Shown: positions 46,207 through 53,319 of the stretch, in pieces | How positions within the stretch are numbered: position 1 is the stretch's first letter | Layout of the letters: the number at the start of each line of letters is the position of its first letter | DNA from: Chelatococcus sp. HY11 | GTDB taxonomy: Bacteria > Pseudomonadota > Alphaproteobacteria > Rhizobiales > Beijerinckiaceae | DNA length: 64,000 nucleotides | Reading direction: 5' to 3' | Assembly: GCF_018398335.1 (NCBI RefSeq) | Contig: NZ_JAHBRX010000001.1 | Coordinates: forward strand, 62,001 to 126,000 | The notes under the pieces: model-generated | Databases searched by the model: none | Seen by the model: the letters and a program-made list of their open reading frames with translations, nothing else | Told to the model about the DNA's origin: nothing | Program-made: the position numbers and the translations under genes

Positions 46207-46418
46207 AGCCTTTCATCCTCCCTGCGAAGCGCTTCCCTTCCAGCGTCGGTCAGCTTTTCGTCTCTGATGAGCCCCCTCCGGTAGAGCGCAACAAACGTTC
46301 CGCTAAGACCGCCGCTCATAGACCGTCCGCCGGGAAATCCGTCCGTTGCCGATCGGCCTGCCCCGATGTTTCTCAGAACCTTGAGCATGGTATTGCTAAG
46401 GCGACGTGGCGCGGTCAT
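46203..46418 (-). CDS. Small phage protein, possible winged helix (71 aa)
   Basis: The C-terminal half GTFVALYRRGLIRDEKLTDAGREALRRE looks like the end of a winged-helix domain, and the N-terminal NTMLKVLRNIGAG could be its first helix. DNA binding is an inference. GGAGGGG lies 5 nt upstream; both ends overlap neighbours by a few bases. Confidence 0.68.
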   Translation of the reverse strand: MTAPRRLSNTMLKVLRNIGAGRSATDGFPGGRSMSGGLSGTFVALYRRGLIRDEKLTDAGREALRREDERL

Positions 46419-47254
46419 TACTTCCCCTCCGGCTTGCTGAGGGCGGCGGGCGCGATCGTGAACGGGTCGATTTTGGCGAACAGCCCTATGGAAATCTCGT
46501 CGGGATCATCTGTCGGCATATCCTCAAGGCGCCAGTGCTCTTCATTGAGGCCCGGAGTGATGATCAGATGGCCGTGAGGGCCATACAGCCTTCCGTGGTA
46601 GGCTTCTCCATCAACGGGTTCGCTGTCCTCCACATCCAGCGACGGCTCGGGCTTGGGCGGGTGCGAAACACCCATGCCGGCGCGCTTGCGCCTGGCTATC
46701 GCGGCAACATAACGTTCCCGTTCATCGGCTATCCGCTCTCCGCGCTGATGCAGCATCATGGCGAGGTTGCCGACATCCAGAGGATCGCCTTTATCGACGT
46801 GCTCAACGAGAAGCAGAGACAGATATTCGCCGCTGCACTGCGCCGGGTCATCCCAGCCGCTTCGTCCCTCGGTGCGCTTCTGTGCAAGTTTGGCCTTCAT
46901 CGCGGCGGCAAAGCGGTTAACGGCCAAGTCGTCAGGGTGCGCATCCGTCACAACCTCGGTGCGCCTATCACACGGTTCGCAGCGCGTCTCGTCCGTCGGG
47001 TAGCCAACAGGCGGGCAGTCAGAGCAGCGCGACGCCTCGGCGCGTTCCGCCTCGCGACCGGCATCGCGCCCCCGCTCGATTGCATTAGCGAACCAGCCAA
47101 TAAGCCAGTCTTCATCCATATCGGAATATCCGAGACGCTTGGCTATGGTTCTAAACTCATGCGCCCATTTAGCGGCGTCTAGACCAATGCGTTCAAGAAA
47201 ATCGCCATCGCTTTCTGACGCAAAATCAGCGCTCTCTTTGTCTGTGTTGGTCAT
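46418..47254 (-). CDS. Phage protein of unknown function (278 aa)
   Basis: A mosaic: MTNTDKESADF start, a helical segment with WLIGWFANAIERGRDAGREAE, a Cys-rich stretch (CSDCPP...CEPCDRR) that could bind a metal, a segment with LSLLLVEHVDKGDPLDVGNLAMMLHQRGE (a module repeated in rhizobial phages), and an acidic C-terminus. GGAGGACA lies upstream of the ATG at 47254. The plus-strand frame opposite is its shadow. Confidence 0.75.
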   Translation of the reverse strand: MTNTDKESADFASESDGDFLERIGLDAAKWAHEFRTIAKRLGYSDMDEDWLIGWFANAIERGRDAGREAERAEASRCSDCPPVGYPTDETRCEPCDRRTEVVTDAHPDDLAVNRFAAAMKAKLAQKRTEGRSGWDDPAQCSGEYLSLLLVEHVDKGDPLDVGNLAMMLHQRGERIADERERYVAAIARRKRAGMGVSHPPKPEPSLDVEDSEPVDGEAYHGRLYGPHGHLIITPGLNEEHWRLEDMPTDDPDEISIGLFAKIDPFTIAPAALSKPEGK

Positions 47255-47493
47255 GGGGTGTCCTCCGATTGAGTGCGCGTCCATTTCCAATGGTTCCGGG
47301 CATAGACAATCCACAAGGCGAAGTTCATAGGGATGAGGCCCCATGTCTTCGTTGCCACTATCCAGAACAGCCATAGCGCCTGCGCCAATAGGCCGACTGC
47401 CCATGCATTCCGAGATCGGTTGCCAGCAAGGATGGTCATGTAGATGGTGATGGCCGATAGCAGCCACGGCATAAGTTCGATTGCTGCGCTCAT
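47251..47493 (-). CDS. Small phage membrane protein, PnuC-like outline (80 aa)
   Basis: Three short hydrophobic segments (MPWLLSAITIYMTIL, WAVGLLAQALWLFWIVA, GLIPMNFALWIVYARNHWKW). The last two resemble those of PnuC-type or small phage inner-membrane proteins. GGAGAAG is upstream; its stop overlaps the next ATG. Confidence 0.72.
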   Translation of the reverse strand: MSAAIELMPWLLSAITIYMTILAGNRSRNAWAVGLLAQALWLFWIVATKTWGLIPMNFALWIVYARNHWKWTRTQSEDTP

Positions 47494-47867
47494 GGCTTCT
47501 TCTCCGCGAGGGCTTCGATGGCTTTGGCGATGCGATGGCCCGCCTGTTCTTGAAGTGAACCGGCACGCTCATCAGCGTCAGTGTCGGCAATAGCCTTGCA
47601 CTCCGCATACGCCTCGCGCTTTGCTCGATCTAAGATGCTGTTGAAATAAGCATCACTGGTCTGCTGAGCCTGCTCCATAAGCCTGATCGACGTTCCTGTT
47701 ACCGGCACATCAGTAGCGGCGGGAAGGGCGCGGGAGGCGAGGGTGAGAAGGTCGCCTGAAGCCTTGTCCAGAGCCTCAAGCCAGATCGCGTATTCCCTGG
47801 TTGTGCCAGCGCGAGCTACCGCCGCCTCACGCAGGCGCTGCAACTCCGCAATTTTATGGGGTGTCAT
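47490..47867 (-). CDS. Phage protein of unknown function (125 aa)
   Basis: Largely helical, with MTPHKIAELQRLREAAVARAG at the start and a long amphipathic C-terminal helix (RIAKAIEALAEKKP). GGAGAG is upstream. Overlaps the following gene by 4 nt (ATGA). Confidence 0.7.
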   Translation of the reverse strand: MTPHKIAELQRLREAAVARAGTTREYAIWLEALDKASGDLLTLASRALPAATDVPVTGTSIRLMEQAQQTSDAYFNSILDRAKREAYAECKAIADTDADERAGSLQEQAGHRIAKAIEALAEKKP

Positions 47868-47870
47868 CTG

Positions 47871-48158
47871 TCACTCTCCGGGGCCGGCTTTGTCGATGGT
47901 CGCGCGAATCCGGCTGTAAACTATGGCGGAAATATCCTTGGCAATTACGTCGCCTTTCCCCTCTCGGGATCTGGCTGACCTGCCGTCTCCTATATCGACG
48001 AAGTACGAGTGGCTTCGGTCGCAGAATGCGTCGAATAGGCGTGCGTCATCATCAAGAACGGACTTCGCAGCTTCATGCGCGCTCTTCCCAGACATAAAAT
48101 GAGGAAGCATGCGCATTGCAAAAGCTTTCTCGGATTCGCTAAGCCCCGTGGGCGCCAT
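47871..48158 (-). CDS. Phage protein of unknown function (95 aa)
   Basis: Starts MAPTGLSESEKAFAMRMLPHFMSGKSAHEAAKSV, giving a helical N-terminal half, then a basic Gly/Ser/Arg loop. GGAGCGACGGAA precedes the ATG at 48158; two upstream ATGs (48176, 48182) lie inside the operator repeats and lack ribosome sites. Divergent from the ribbon-helix-helix gene. Confidence 0.65.
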   Translation of the reverse strand: MAPTGLSESEKAFAMRMLPHFMSGKSAHEAAKSVLDDDARLFDAFCDRSHSYFVDIGDGRSARSREGKGDVIAKDISAIVYSRIRATIDKAGPGE

Positions 48159-48170
48159 TTCCGTCGCTCC

Positions 48171-48265
48171 AATCATGTGCATGATTGAAATTATAACGTG
48201 TGCATGTTATTGTCAATATCATGCACACGAAAAAGGTGCCGCTTGACTCACATTCATGCACACGA
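48171..48265. promoter_or_regulatory. Cluster of TGTGCATG operator-like half-sites between divergent genes
   Basis: AATCATG-TG-CATGATT (48171-48186) is an inverted repeat. CGTGTGCATG (48197-48206) is mirrored exactly by CATGCACACG (48220-48229) with a 13-nt spacer, and CATGCACACGA recurs at 48255. The last copy lies between a TTGACT (48244) and ATACGC, a plausible promoter for the ribbon-helix-helix gene. This looks like an autoregulatory operator set. Confidence 0.6.
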
Positions 48266-48278
48266 TACGCCTCGACGC

Positions 48279-48467
48279 ATGGGGCGGAAGAAACTCTGGG
48301 CCGAACGCGTTCACGTGACCCTCGCCGAGGGCGTAAAAGACCGCATCAAAGCGGCTCTTGAGCCGGGCGAGGATTCCCTAGACCTTATCAGGGACGCTAT
48401 AGAGCGGGAGCTTCGGCGCCGCGATCGTGCAAAGAAACCTGATGCCGTACCCACGAGAAATACTTGA
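48279..48467 (+). CDS. Small ribbon-helix-helix DNA-binding protein (62 aa)
   Basis: MGRKKLWAERVHVTLAEGVKDRIKAAL...DLIRDAIERELRRRD has the strand-helix-helix pattern of Arc/CopG regulators, with the basic strand ERVHVTL for the major groove. The ATG at 48279 has no clear ribosome site. It reads rightward inside a leftward block, from a promoter covered with TGTGCATG repeats, so it most likely represses its own and the divergent gene. Confidence 0.62.
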   Translation: MGRKKLWAERVHVTLAEGVKDRIKAALEPGEDSLDLIRDAIERELRRRDRAKKPDAVPTRNT

Positions 48468-48538
48468 GGTGGGATCCTTCTTGCTTACAGATTGAAGCCG
48501 CACCACCACGCGCCGCAACTCCGCGATCTCATCAGCGG

Positions 48539-48928
48539 TCATAGCCCAGGCCTCACGTCGATGTCGGGGATGATGACGGAAGGCTTGAAGATGACCCGGT
48601 ACCGATAGACGTTCGCTTGGGCCGCCTCGATCTGCTCAGCGAAGTAAGTCACGTTGTCAGAAAGGCCGAGGAAGTGCTTCTTGAAGGTTCCGGGACCGGT
48701 CTTGCAAGTAACTGTCAGCTCACGGGACTTGTCGGCGTTTCCGAGAGAGCAAAGGCCCTCCATGGTCAGCATGTAGTCGCCGGTGATCCCGTTGTAGAAG
48801 ACGATCCGTCGGCTAATCTCAAATTGGTCAGCGGCTTTCGATAGGTTTCGGGATGCTACATTCGCATCGCTGTCGCATGCGGATAAGACTGTCAGCGCAA
48901 AAAGCGCTGTGATGACGCTCTTATTCAT
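48539..48928 (-). CDS. Phage lipoprotein, beta-sandwich type (129 aa)
   Basis: MNKSVITALFALTVLSAC gives a lipoprotein signal with Cys18. The mature part (QFEISRRIVFYNGITGDYMLTMEGLCSL, ELTVTCK, YRYRVIFKPSVIIPDIDV) matches the small beta-sandwich lipoproteins found in many proteobacterial phages. Such prophage lipoproteins may alter host surface properties, but this is unproven. AAGGAAACGACCA precedes the ATG. Confidence 0.8.
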   Translation of the reverse strand: MNKSVITALFALTVLSACDSDANVASRNLSKAADQFEISRRIVFYNGITGDYMLTMEGLCSLGNADKSRELTVTCKTGPGTFKKHFLGLSDNVTYFAEQIEAAQANVYRYRVIFKPSVIIPDIDVRPGL

Positions 48929-49223
48929 TGGTCGTTTCCTTGTATGGGGAGGAGTCTGTCGTCGGGCATTTGAAGCACTTGCCCCCAGGCCATGACCCGC
49001 AACGGCATGGACCGATCACATCACCTGCCGGATAGTTCGGCACCACCATCCCCTCACCATCCATCAGCGCCATTGCTGCGGTGTCGGTGAGGTTGAGGGC
49101 TTTGAGGGCGGTGGATGCGAGATGCAGGTAGATTTCCTTCAGATCAGGGAACTCGCTTTCCCATGTGAATGCTTCATTCGCAGCGGAATGCAGCGCCATC
49201 GCCAGCCGCTCACGCGCTTCCAT
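48921..49223 (-). CDS. Phage protein of unknown function (100 aa)
   Basis: Starts MEARERLAMALHSAANEAFTWESEFPDLKEIYLHLA. The C-terminus holds CRCGSWPGGKCFKC, a likely zinc knuckle. Its ribosome site GGAGGCCAGCC is identical to that of the next gene upstream, suggesting a duplication of the translation-start module. Overlaps the lipoprotein gene by 8 nt. Confidence 0.68.
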   Translation of the reverse strand: MEARERLAMALHSAANEAFTWESEFPDLKEIYLHLASTALKALNLTDTAAMALMDGEGMVVPNYPAGDVIGPCRCGSWPGGKCFKCPTTDSSPYKETTNE

Positions 49224-49512
49224 GGCTGGCCTCCATAGGGATCTCGGCGCCGAGTTGGCGAAGACGGCGCTCGCAGGCGGCCACACGCTGATCGGCGTCT
49301 TGACGGATAAGTGCGGCGACGCGATTGCCAAGGTCAGAGGTGACGTAGCTGCTAATATTGATCTGCTCGTCGCTATACCCGCCCGGTCGCTGCATGAAGG
49401 CCGCGACGCTCACTCGGTTCATTTTCCCGCTGATAGACTTCCTGTGAGCCCTGGCAGTCTTCAGCGCCTCGATCGCTGCCAGCACTTCCTTGACGTACTT
49501 CTCAGTTATCAT
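49210..49512 (-). CDS. Phage protein of unknown function (100 aa)
   Basis: MITEKYVKEVLAAIEALKTARAHRK starts a helical, basic protein; the C-terminus has RQDADQRVAACERRLRQLGAEI, probably a coiled coil. GGAGGCCAGCC is upstream. No family recognised. Confidence 0.66.
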   Translation of the reverse strand: MITEKYVKEVLAAIEALKTARAHRKSISGKMNRVSVAAFMQRPGGYSDEQINISSYVTSDLGNRVAALIRQDADQRVAACERRLRQLGAEIPMEASHGSA

Positions 49513-49837
49513 GGCTGGCCTCCAGCTTGGAGAGGAGGAAGTACCCGCGCGACACAAGAGGATTGTTGTGAGCCTCTGGGAATCTCGCAGTGAGACTGTC
49601 TAAGAGCTCCCGCAACACCCCCACCACCTCATCGAAATGATTGACGGCTTCGACAATAAGGGCGGCGTTGGCGCGGCTCTCTGCGTCTATATCGGCGCGG
49701 AATCCAAGCTCGCGCGACACAATGGCCAGCCTAGTATCTTCAATGAGCTTGAGCGTTGTTATCTCAAGGACCTCATCAAAGGTATCCTCGACAACAATCC
49801 ACGGCCTCGGCGTGGCCTCGCGTGTGTCAGTCGGCAT
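49502..49837 (-). CDS. Phage protein of unknown function (111 aa)
   Basis: MPTDTREATPRPWIVVEDTFDEV starts the product; the remainder is helical (ANAALIVEAVNHFDEVVGVLRELLDSL). GGAGGCTGAGC precedes the ATG at 49837. Overlaps both neighbours by about 10 nt. Confidence 0.66.
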   Translation of the reverse strand: MPTDTREATPRPWIVVEDTFDEVLEITTLKLIEDTRLAIVSRELGFRADIDAESRANAALIVEAVNHFDEVVGVLRELLDSLTARFPEAHNNPLVSRGYFLLSKLEASHDN

Positions 49838-50525
49838 GCTCAGCCTCCATCTGATCGATGTTGCAGCGGTGGACGGTGAAGGTGTAGGCGGCAACCCATG
49901 GGTTCGCGTCCCAAGCGTCGATACCGCCATGGATGTCGCTCCAAAGGGCGAGAAAGTTGCCCCGCCCGGTGGACATGTGCCAGAAGTCGCCATGCACGGG
50001 TGGCGGACGCTGTGCGAGCTCGTTGTTGGTGGCGACCTGTTCCGACGTCAGTCCGCACCCCTCGGCGATCGCATCTTCTTCGCTGATGTCCTGGAGACGT
50101 TGGACGCGGACGTCTGTCACGATCAGCGTCAGGCGGGAGAATTCGCGAGGTAGATGGATAGACGACCACCAGCCATCGATACTTTGATGTCCATCCGACC
50201 GGTAGATTATTTCCTCCTCGAACAGGCGGGAGCGAGCATCAGCAATCGTCCAGCCGTGAACCATGCAAGCCGTCCACGTCTCGCGCACCCATAGGCGGTC
50301 GCCGATGGCATAGGAAAGGCGCTTGATCAGTTCCCCGTTGCGCAGATCGTGCCAGCGCATTGCGGCATCGCGAAAGTGCCAGTCATAGCCACGCGTATCG
50401 GACGGGCCGAATTCGCTGAAAGACCGATGCCCGCGCATTTTGAGAACCCTTCGCGTCTGCGTCTTGCGACCTTCAAGCAAGGCGCGGACCATAGGCGCGG
50501 AAAAGAGGATAGGACGATCAGCCAT
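49827..50525 (-). CDS. ASCH/PUA-like phage protein (232 aa)
   Basis: MADRPILFSAPMVRALLEGRKTQTRRVLK is the hallmark start of a phage protein family with an ASCH (PUA-like) fold, continuing with YAIGDRLWVRETW and SRLTLIVTDVRVQRLQDISEEDAIAEG. The fold suggests binding of RNA or modified bases. Tail of about 45 residues has WSDIHGG..AWDANPWVAAYTF, also typical. GGAGAAGG is upstream. Function unproven. Confidence 0.85.
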   Translation of the reverse strand: MADRPILFSAPMVRALLEGRKTQTRRVLKMRGHRSFSEFGPSDTRGYDWHFRDAAMRWHDLRNGELIKRLSYAIGDRLWVRETWTACMVHGWTIADARSRLFEEEIIYRSDGHQSIDGWWSSIHLPREFSRLTLIVTDVRVQRLQDISEEDAIAEGCGLTSEQVATNNELAQRPPPVHGDFWHMSTGRGNFLALWSDIHGGIDAWDANPWVAAYTFTVHRCNIDQMEAEHAD

Positions 50526-50593
50526 CCGCCTTCTCCATCTGCGCAATCAAAGCCCGGAACAGTGCGGTGAGGAGGGCGAGGGGTGGGGTGGGG

Positions 50594-51160
50594 CTAGACA
50601 TCGCAGCCATCCGCCTTGGCCACGGCGGCGCGCTGAAGCGTTTGCCAGTAGTAGGACACCCATTGCGCCTGAAAGACGGCGTCATCGAGAGCCTGATGAT
50701 GCGTCCCGGCCCTTGGATGAGGAAAGGCCGCTATGTCACCCGCGATATCTTTGATCGTGCGGCAATCGCGCACGTTAAAGAACCGCCATGGCGATGCTTG
50801 CCCGGTGATTTTGGGGAAGGCGTAATCCAGAATGGCGATGTCGAATGTTGCGCCGTTGCCCCATGGCTTTATCCTGTCGCCGCGCGTCAAGCAAAAAGCC
50901 CTAAATGCGTCGAAGACTTCCTTGGAGCTTTTGTTGCCTGCGATAGCAGCAGCCCTGGCGTCGTCGCCCTGCATCATCCAGAACTTGATCGTCGACCCGC
51001 TAGGGTGGCCATATCGGCAAGCGTCCTCGATATCGATCGCGTCATAGAATCGCTCGCCAATCTCGCCCGTAGAGGGCTCGAAGAAGACCGCCCCGATTGC
51101 CAGAACCGGCGCGTCATACGACGTGCCCATGGTCTCCAAATCGACCATCAGGTGCAGCAT
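50594..51160 (-). CDS. DnaQ-fold 3'-5' exonuclease (phage type)
   Basis: A 188-residue nuclease of the DEDD superfamily: HLMVDLETMG (Exo I Asp/Glu), WGNGATFDIAILDYAF (Exo II Asp), and HHQALDDAVFQAQWV (Exo III His/Asp). The layout fits the phage exonuclease/Rv2179c-like exoribonuclease family. The ATG at 51160 gives the usual short leader; an upstream ATG at 51208 has a better ribosome site and would add 16 residues. Likely role: degrading host or invading nucleic acid, or proofreading. Confidence 0.85.
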   Translation of the reverse strand: MLHLMVDLETMGTSYDAPVLAIGAVFFEPSTGEIGERFYDAIDIEDACRYGHPSGSTIKFWMMQGDDARAAAIAGNKSSKEVFDAFRAFCLTRGDRIKPWGNGATFDIAILDYAFPKITGQASPWRFFNVRDCRTIKDIAGDIAAFPHPRAGTHHQALDDAVFQAQWVSYYWQTLQRAAVAKADGCDV

Positions 51161-51264
51161 CGGCTCGCCGCCCGATGTGGTCGCGTGTTCTGCTCTTAAC
51201 CCTCCCATCACACACCTCTTCCGTCTGCGCCTAAGCCGCGCCAGCAAAACCAATTTTCCGTGTT

Positions 51265-51402
51265 TCAGACGTCCCAGTCGGGATCAAGCATGCGGTTGCG
51301 GCTGTGCCACCAGTCTCGGACAGCACGAACCGCAGCCGCCGCACAGGCGCCAGCTAAGAACGCTATCCCCATTAGCGCCGCGGCGCCCTGTTCAGTGGCC
51401 AT
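51265..51402 (-). CDS. Small phage membrane protein (45 aa)
   Basis: MATEQGAAALMGIAFLAGACAAAAVRAVRD has one transmembrane helix, followed by WWHSRNRMLDPDWDV. GGAGG lies 7 nt before the ATG, so the gene is credible despite its size. It starts inside the end of the upstream HTH gene. Confidence 0.62.
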   Translation of the reverse strand: MATEQGAAALMGIAFLAGACAAAAVRAVRDWWHSRNRMLDPDWDV

Positions 51403-51901
51403 CCCCGAACCTCCGGACATAGCGGGCAGCGAGAATGGCCGCGTCGATGTCGTCGATCCGCTGCTCGGCGGGAACGCGCCTTGCGTTGGGCTCGCGGCGG
51501 CGTTCGTGGGGAATGCGTTGGAGTTCGTGGGATCTTAATTTGCACAGCCTGCGGATCGCGTCTGCGGATCCAAGCGAGACATGTTCGCCATTGAACAAGT
51601 GCCGGATGCCAGCGCGGCTATCAATGAAGTCTCGCGCCACGCCTTTGTGGAGACTAATTTCGCTCATCCTGCGGCGGCGCGGATCTCCACCACGGAGAGC
51701 CTTCGAGATCGTAGAGTGATCGAACCCAAGCCGCCGTGCCATTTCGCGAAGCGACAACCGCGAGTTCTGTCTTAATCTCCGGAATAGATCGTGCCTCGCT
51801 TCGACCAGTCCTGTAGTCCGCTCCGCGGACAACAGGAGATCGGTGGGAAATCCGTACTCAGCCGAAACGGCCTGCACGGTATCGCGCATCACGGGAGTCA
51901 T
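51392..51901 (-). CDS. Phage HTH protein with DnaA C-terminal-like domain (169 aa)
   Basis: The N-terminal 75 residues (VSAEYGFPTDLLLSAERTTGLVEARHDLFRRLRQNS...SLREMARRLGFDHSTISKAL) follow the DnaA box-binding domain pattern: a short helix, an ER..xxxxAR helix, and a DHSTI signature. A basic C-terminal half follows. It lacks the AAA+ part of DnaA. It may bind DnaA-box-like sites in the phage origin or host. GGGAGGG is upstream of the ATG at 51901. Confidence 0.75.
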   Translation of the reverse strand: MTPVMRDTVQAVSAEYGFPTDLLLSAERTTGLVEARHDLFRRLRQNSRLSLREMARRLGFDHSTISKALRGGDPRRRRMSEISLHKGVARDFIDSRAGIRHLFNGEHVSLGSADAIRRLCKLRSHELQRIPHERRREPNARRVPAEQRIDDIDAAILAARYVRRFGDGH

Positions 51902-52188
51902 GAAACCCTCCCGTTGCGCTTCGCCGAGCAATAATCGAGTAAATTGATATAGCCGTCGACAATATGTTCGTTATGAAAACCACGGGCGAGGGTCTTGGCG
52001 ACTTCCACCGAGCCCACGTAAGACACTATCGTCAGGCCATCCTCGAGCCTGATCTCCAATTGCGGGCCAATTGCCTTGACCTCTACGCCCTTGTTCACGG
52101 TGGATTCTCCTGCCGGTAATCTTCTTGTTGGGGTGGCTGGCGGGAGAGGTCTTCTTCTGGGGGTGGGGTGGGTGGTTGCTTCCATCAT
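51898..52188 (-). CDS. First gene of the leftward phage operon (96 aa)
   Basis: MMEATTHPTPRRRPLPPATPTRR is a basic, disordered start; the remainder forms a small alpha/beta unit (VEVKAIGPQLEIRLEDGLTIVSYVGSVEVAKTLARGF). GAGGACAAAGCG precedes the ATG at 52188. It is directly behind the leftward early promoter. Function unknown. Confidence 0.65.
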   Translation of the reverse strand: MMEATTHPTPRRRPLPPATPTRRLPAGESTVNKGVEVKAIGPQLEIRLEDGLTIVSYVGSVEVAKTLARGFHNEHIVDGYINLLDYCSAKRNGRVS

Positions 52189-52217
52189 CGCTTTGTCCTC
52201 TGTGCTGCGATGAACAC

Positions 52218-52246
52218 AAGCTAACAAGCGAATCAGATTCTGTCAA
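52218..52246 (-). promoter_or_regulatory. Leftward early promoter with repressor half-sites (PL-like)
   Basis: On the minus strand TTGACA (52246-52241), a 17-nt spacer and TAGCTT (52223-52218). The region 52215-52282 carries several ACAAG/CTTGT half-sites, in the spacer and just upstream, the same motif as at the rightward promoter. The phage repressor probably binds here. Confidence 0.6.
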
Positions 52247-52262
52247 CAAGTGATTGTATCGA

Positions 52263-52282
52263 CGGCTTGTTATGACAAGCCG
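52263..52282. promoter_or_regulatory. Perfect hairpin CGGCTTGT-TATG-ACAAGCCG at repressor stop
   Basis: An 8-bp inverted repeat with 4-nt loop overlapping the repressor stop codon. It contains the CTTGT/ACAAG operator half-sites and could be both an operator and a weak terminator. Confidence 0.5.
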
Positions 52283-52989
52283 GGCACGACGATCTTATGG
52301 AGTGCTACCACCTCGTCGCCGTCGAACTCGAGATCCTCGTCGGGATTGAACTGATGCAGAATGAGCATGCCGCGGTCCCATCCCTTGTACTGCTTAATGT
52401 AGCCGTGAGGCTCGAAGTCGCCCGGCCTCTTGACCTGCGCGACGACGAAATCGTTGGGCGACGGGGGCTTATGGGGATGGATGTAGACCCGCTCACCTGG
52501 AAAATATCGCGGCACCATCGATTCGCCATCGACATAAAGCGCGTAGGCGCCGTCAACGCTCTCGAGCCATGGCGGGCAGGGAACGCGCTCTATAATGTCG
52601 CCCATGATTATGAAGCCCCGGCCAGGCGCGCCTCCGGCCGCATGTCCCAGTACGGGAATAGTGCGTATCACGCCCCCCATGGGCGTCAGATTGGCCGCCC
52701 GCCCGGCATTCGGCGCGGGAACTCGTGACGACGAATCAGACGCAAGGGTTAGGTGGCTGCCCTTTATCCTCCCGTCCTCGGCCTTCGCCTGGTCCATCAG
52801 GGTTTTGAGGTCCTGGAGGGGGATGTCGAGCGCTGCGGCGATTCGCTTCCAGCTCGTTGTGGGGGCCTTTGTCCGCCCTGATTCGATCAGCCCAACGGCC
52901 TGTTGGCTGATTCCAACCGCCTCCGCCAGCTGGGCCTGAGTCATCCCCTTGGCCTCACGCGCCCGGCGCACCACATCCGCAAGTGTCAT
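52270..52989 (-). CDS. S24-type phage repressor (LexA/CI-like)
   Basis: A 239-residue repressor. The Xre HTH covers about residues 2-60 (DVVRRAREAKGMTQAQLAEAVGISQQAVGLIESG). A linker leads to the S24 peptidase domain with the catalytic Ser in YVDGESMVPRYF and a Lys expected within FVVAQVKRPG. RecA-stimulated self-cleavage and SOS induction would follow if active. AGGA precedes the ATG at 52989. It sits between the two divergent early promoters. Confidence 0.9.
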   Translation of the reverse strand: MTLADVVRRAREAKGMTQAQLAEAVGISQQAVGLIESGRTKAPTTSWKRIAAALDIPLQDLKTLMDQAKAEDGRIKGSHLTLASDSSSRVPAPNAGRAANLTPMGGVIRTIPVLGHAAGGAPGRGFIIMGDIIERVPCPPWLESVDGAYALYVDGESMVPRYFPGERVYIHPHKPPSPNDFVVAQVKRPGDFEPHGYIKQYKGWDRGMLILHQFNPDEDLEFDGDEVVALHKIVVPGLS

Positions 52990-53059
52990 TTTAATAAATC
53001 CTGGCAATAACTTGGTGCAACTCTCATAGGCCCAACAAGTCTTTTGGGCAAGCAAGTGG

Positions 53060-53089
53060 TTGACATCTAACAAGCGCTTGTTGTAAGTT
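53060..53089 (+). promoter_or_regulatory. Rightward early promoter with palindromic operator (PR-like)
   Basis: TTGACA (53060-53065), an 18-nt spacer and TAAGTT (53084-53089). The spacer contains the perfect 14-bp palindrome AACAAGCGCTTGTT (53069-53082), so a bound repressor would block RNA polymerase. Further ACAAG half-sites lie at 53034-53040 and 53095-53104. Confidence 0.7.
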
Positions 53090-53120
53090 GCGTCATCCCT
53101 TGTTGCAAAGGCCGCACCTG

Positions 53121-53318
53121 ATGAGACAGAGCCAGATCCGTACCGGTTTTGATTTCCGCACAAGGCGTTCCCGCGCCGTGAACTTTGGCCCCAGGCCGAC
53201 ACGCGACGAAGATGGGCACCAGCCCGCCGTCGACCCCGACTTCGACCGCCAAGGCGGCCGGGTCTCCCTCTCGCCCGACACAGGGCGCCGCCTCGCCGCA
53301 CGTCGGCTGGAGGCTTGA
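53121..53318 (+). CDS. First gene of the rightward phage operon (65 aa)
   Basis: MRQSQIRTGFDFRTRRSR starts a very basic small protein with no evident family. It occupies the cro position, after the rightward promoter and before the antirepressor gene, but no HTH is obvious. AAAGG lies about 11 nt upstream; the stop overlaps the ribosome site of the next gene. Confidence 0.5.
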   Translation: MRQSQIRTGFDFRTRRSRAVNFGPRPTRDEDGHQPAVDPDFDRQGGRVSLSPDTGRRLAARRLEA

Positions 53319-53319
53319 G

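Noticed and set aside
46406-47182. Plus-strand frame opposite the 278-residue phage protein
   Set aside because: No ribosome site and no domain; the minus strand is continuous with the leftward operon.
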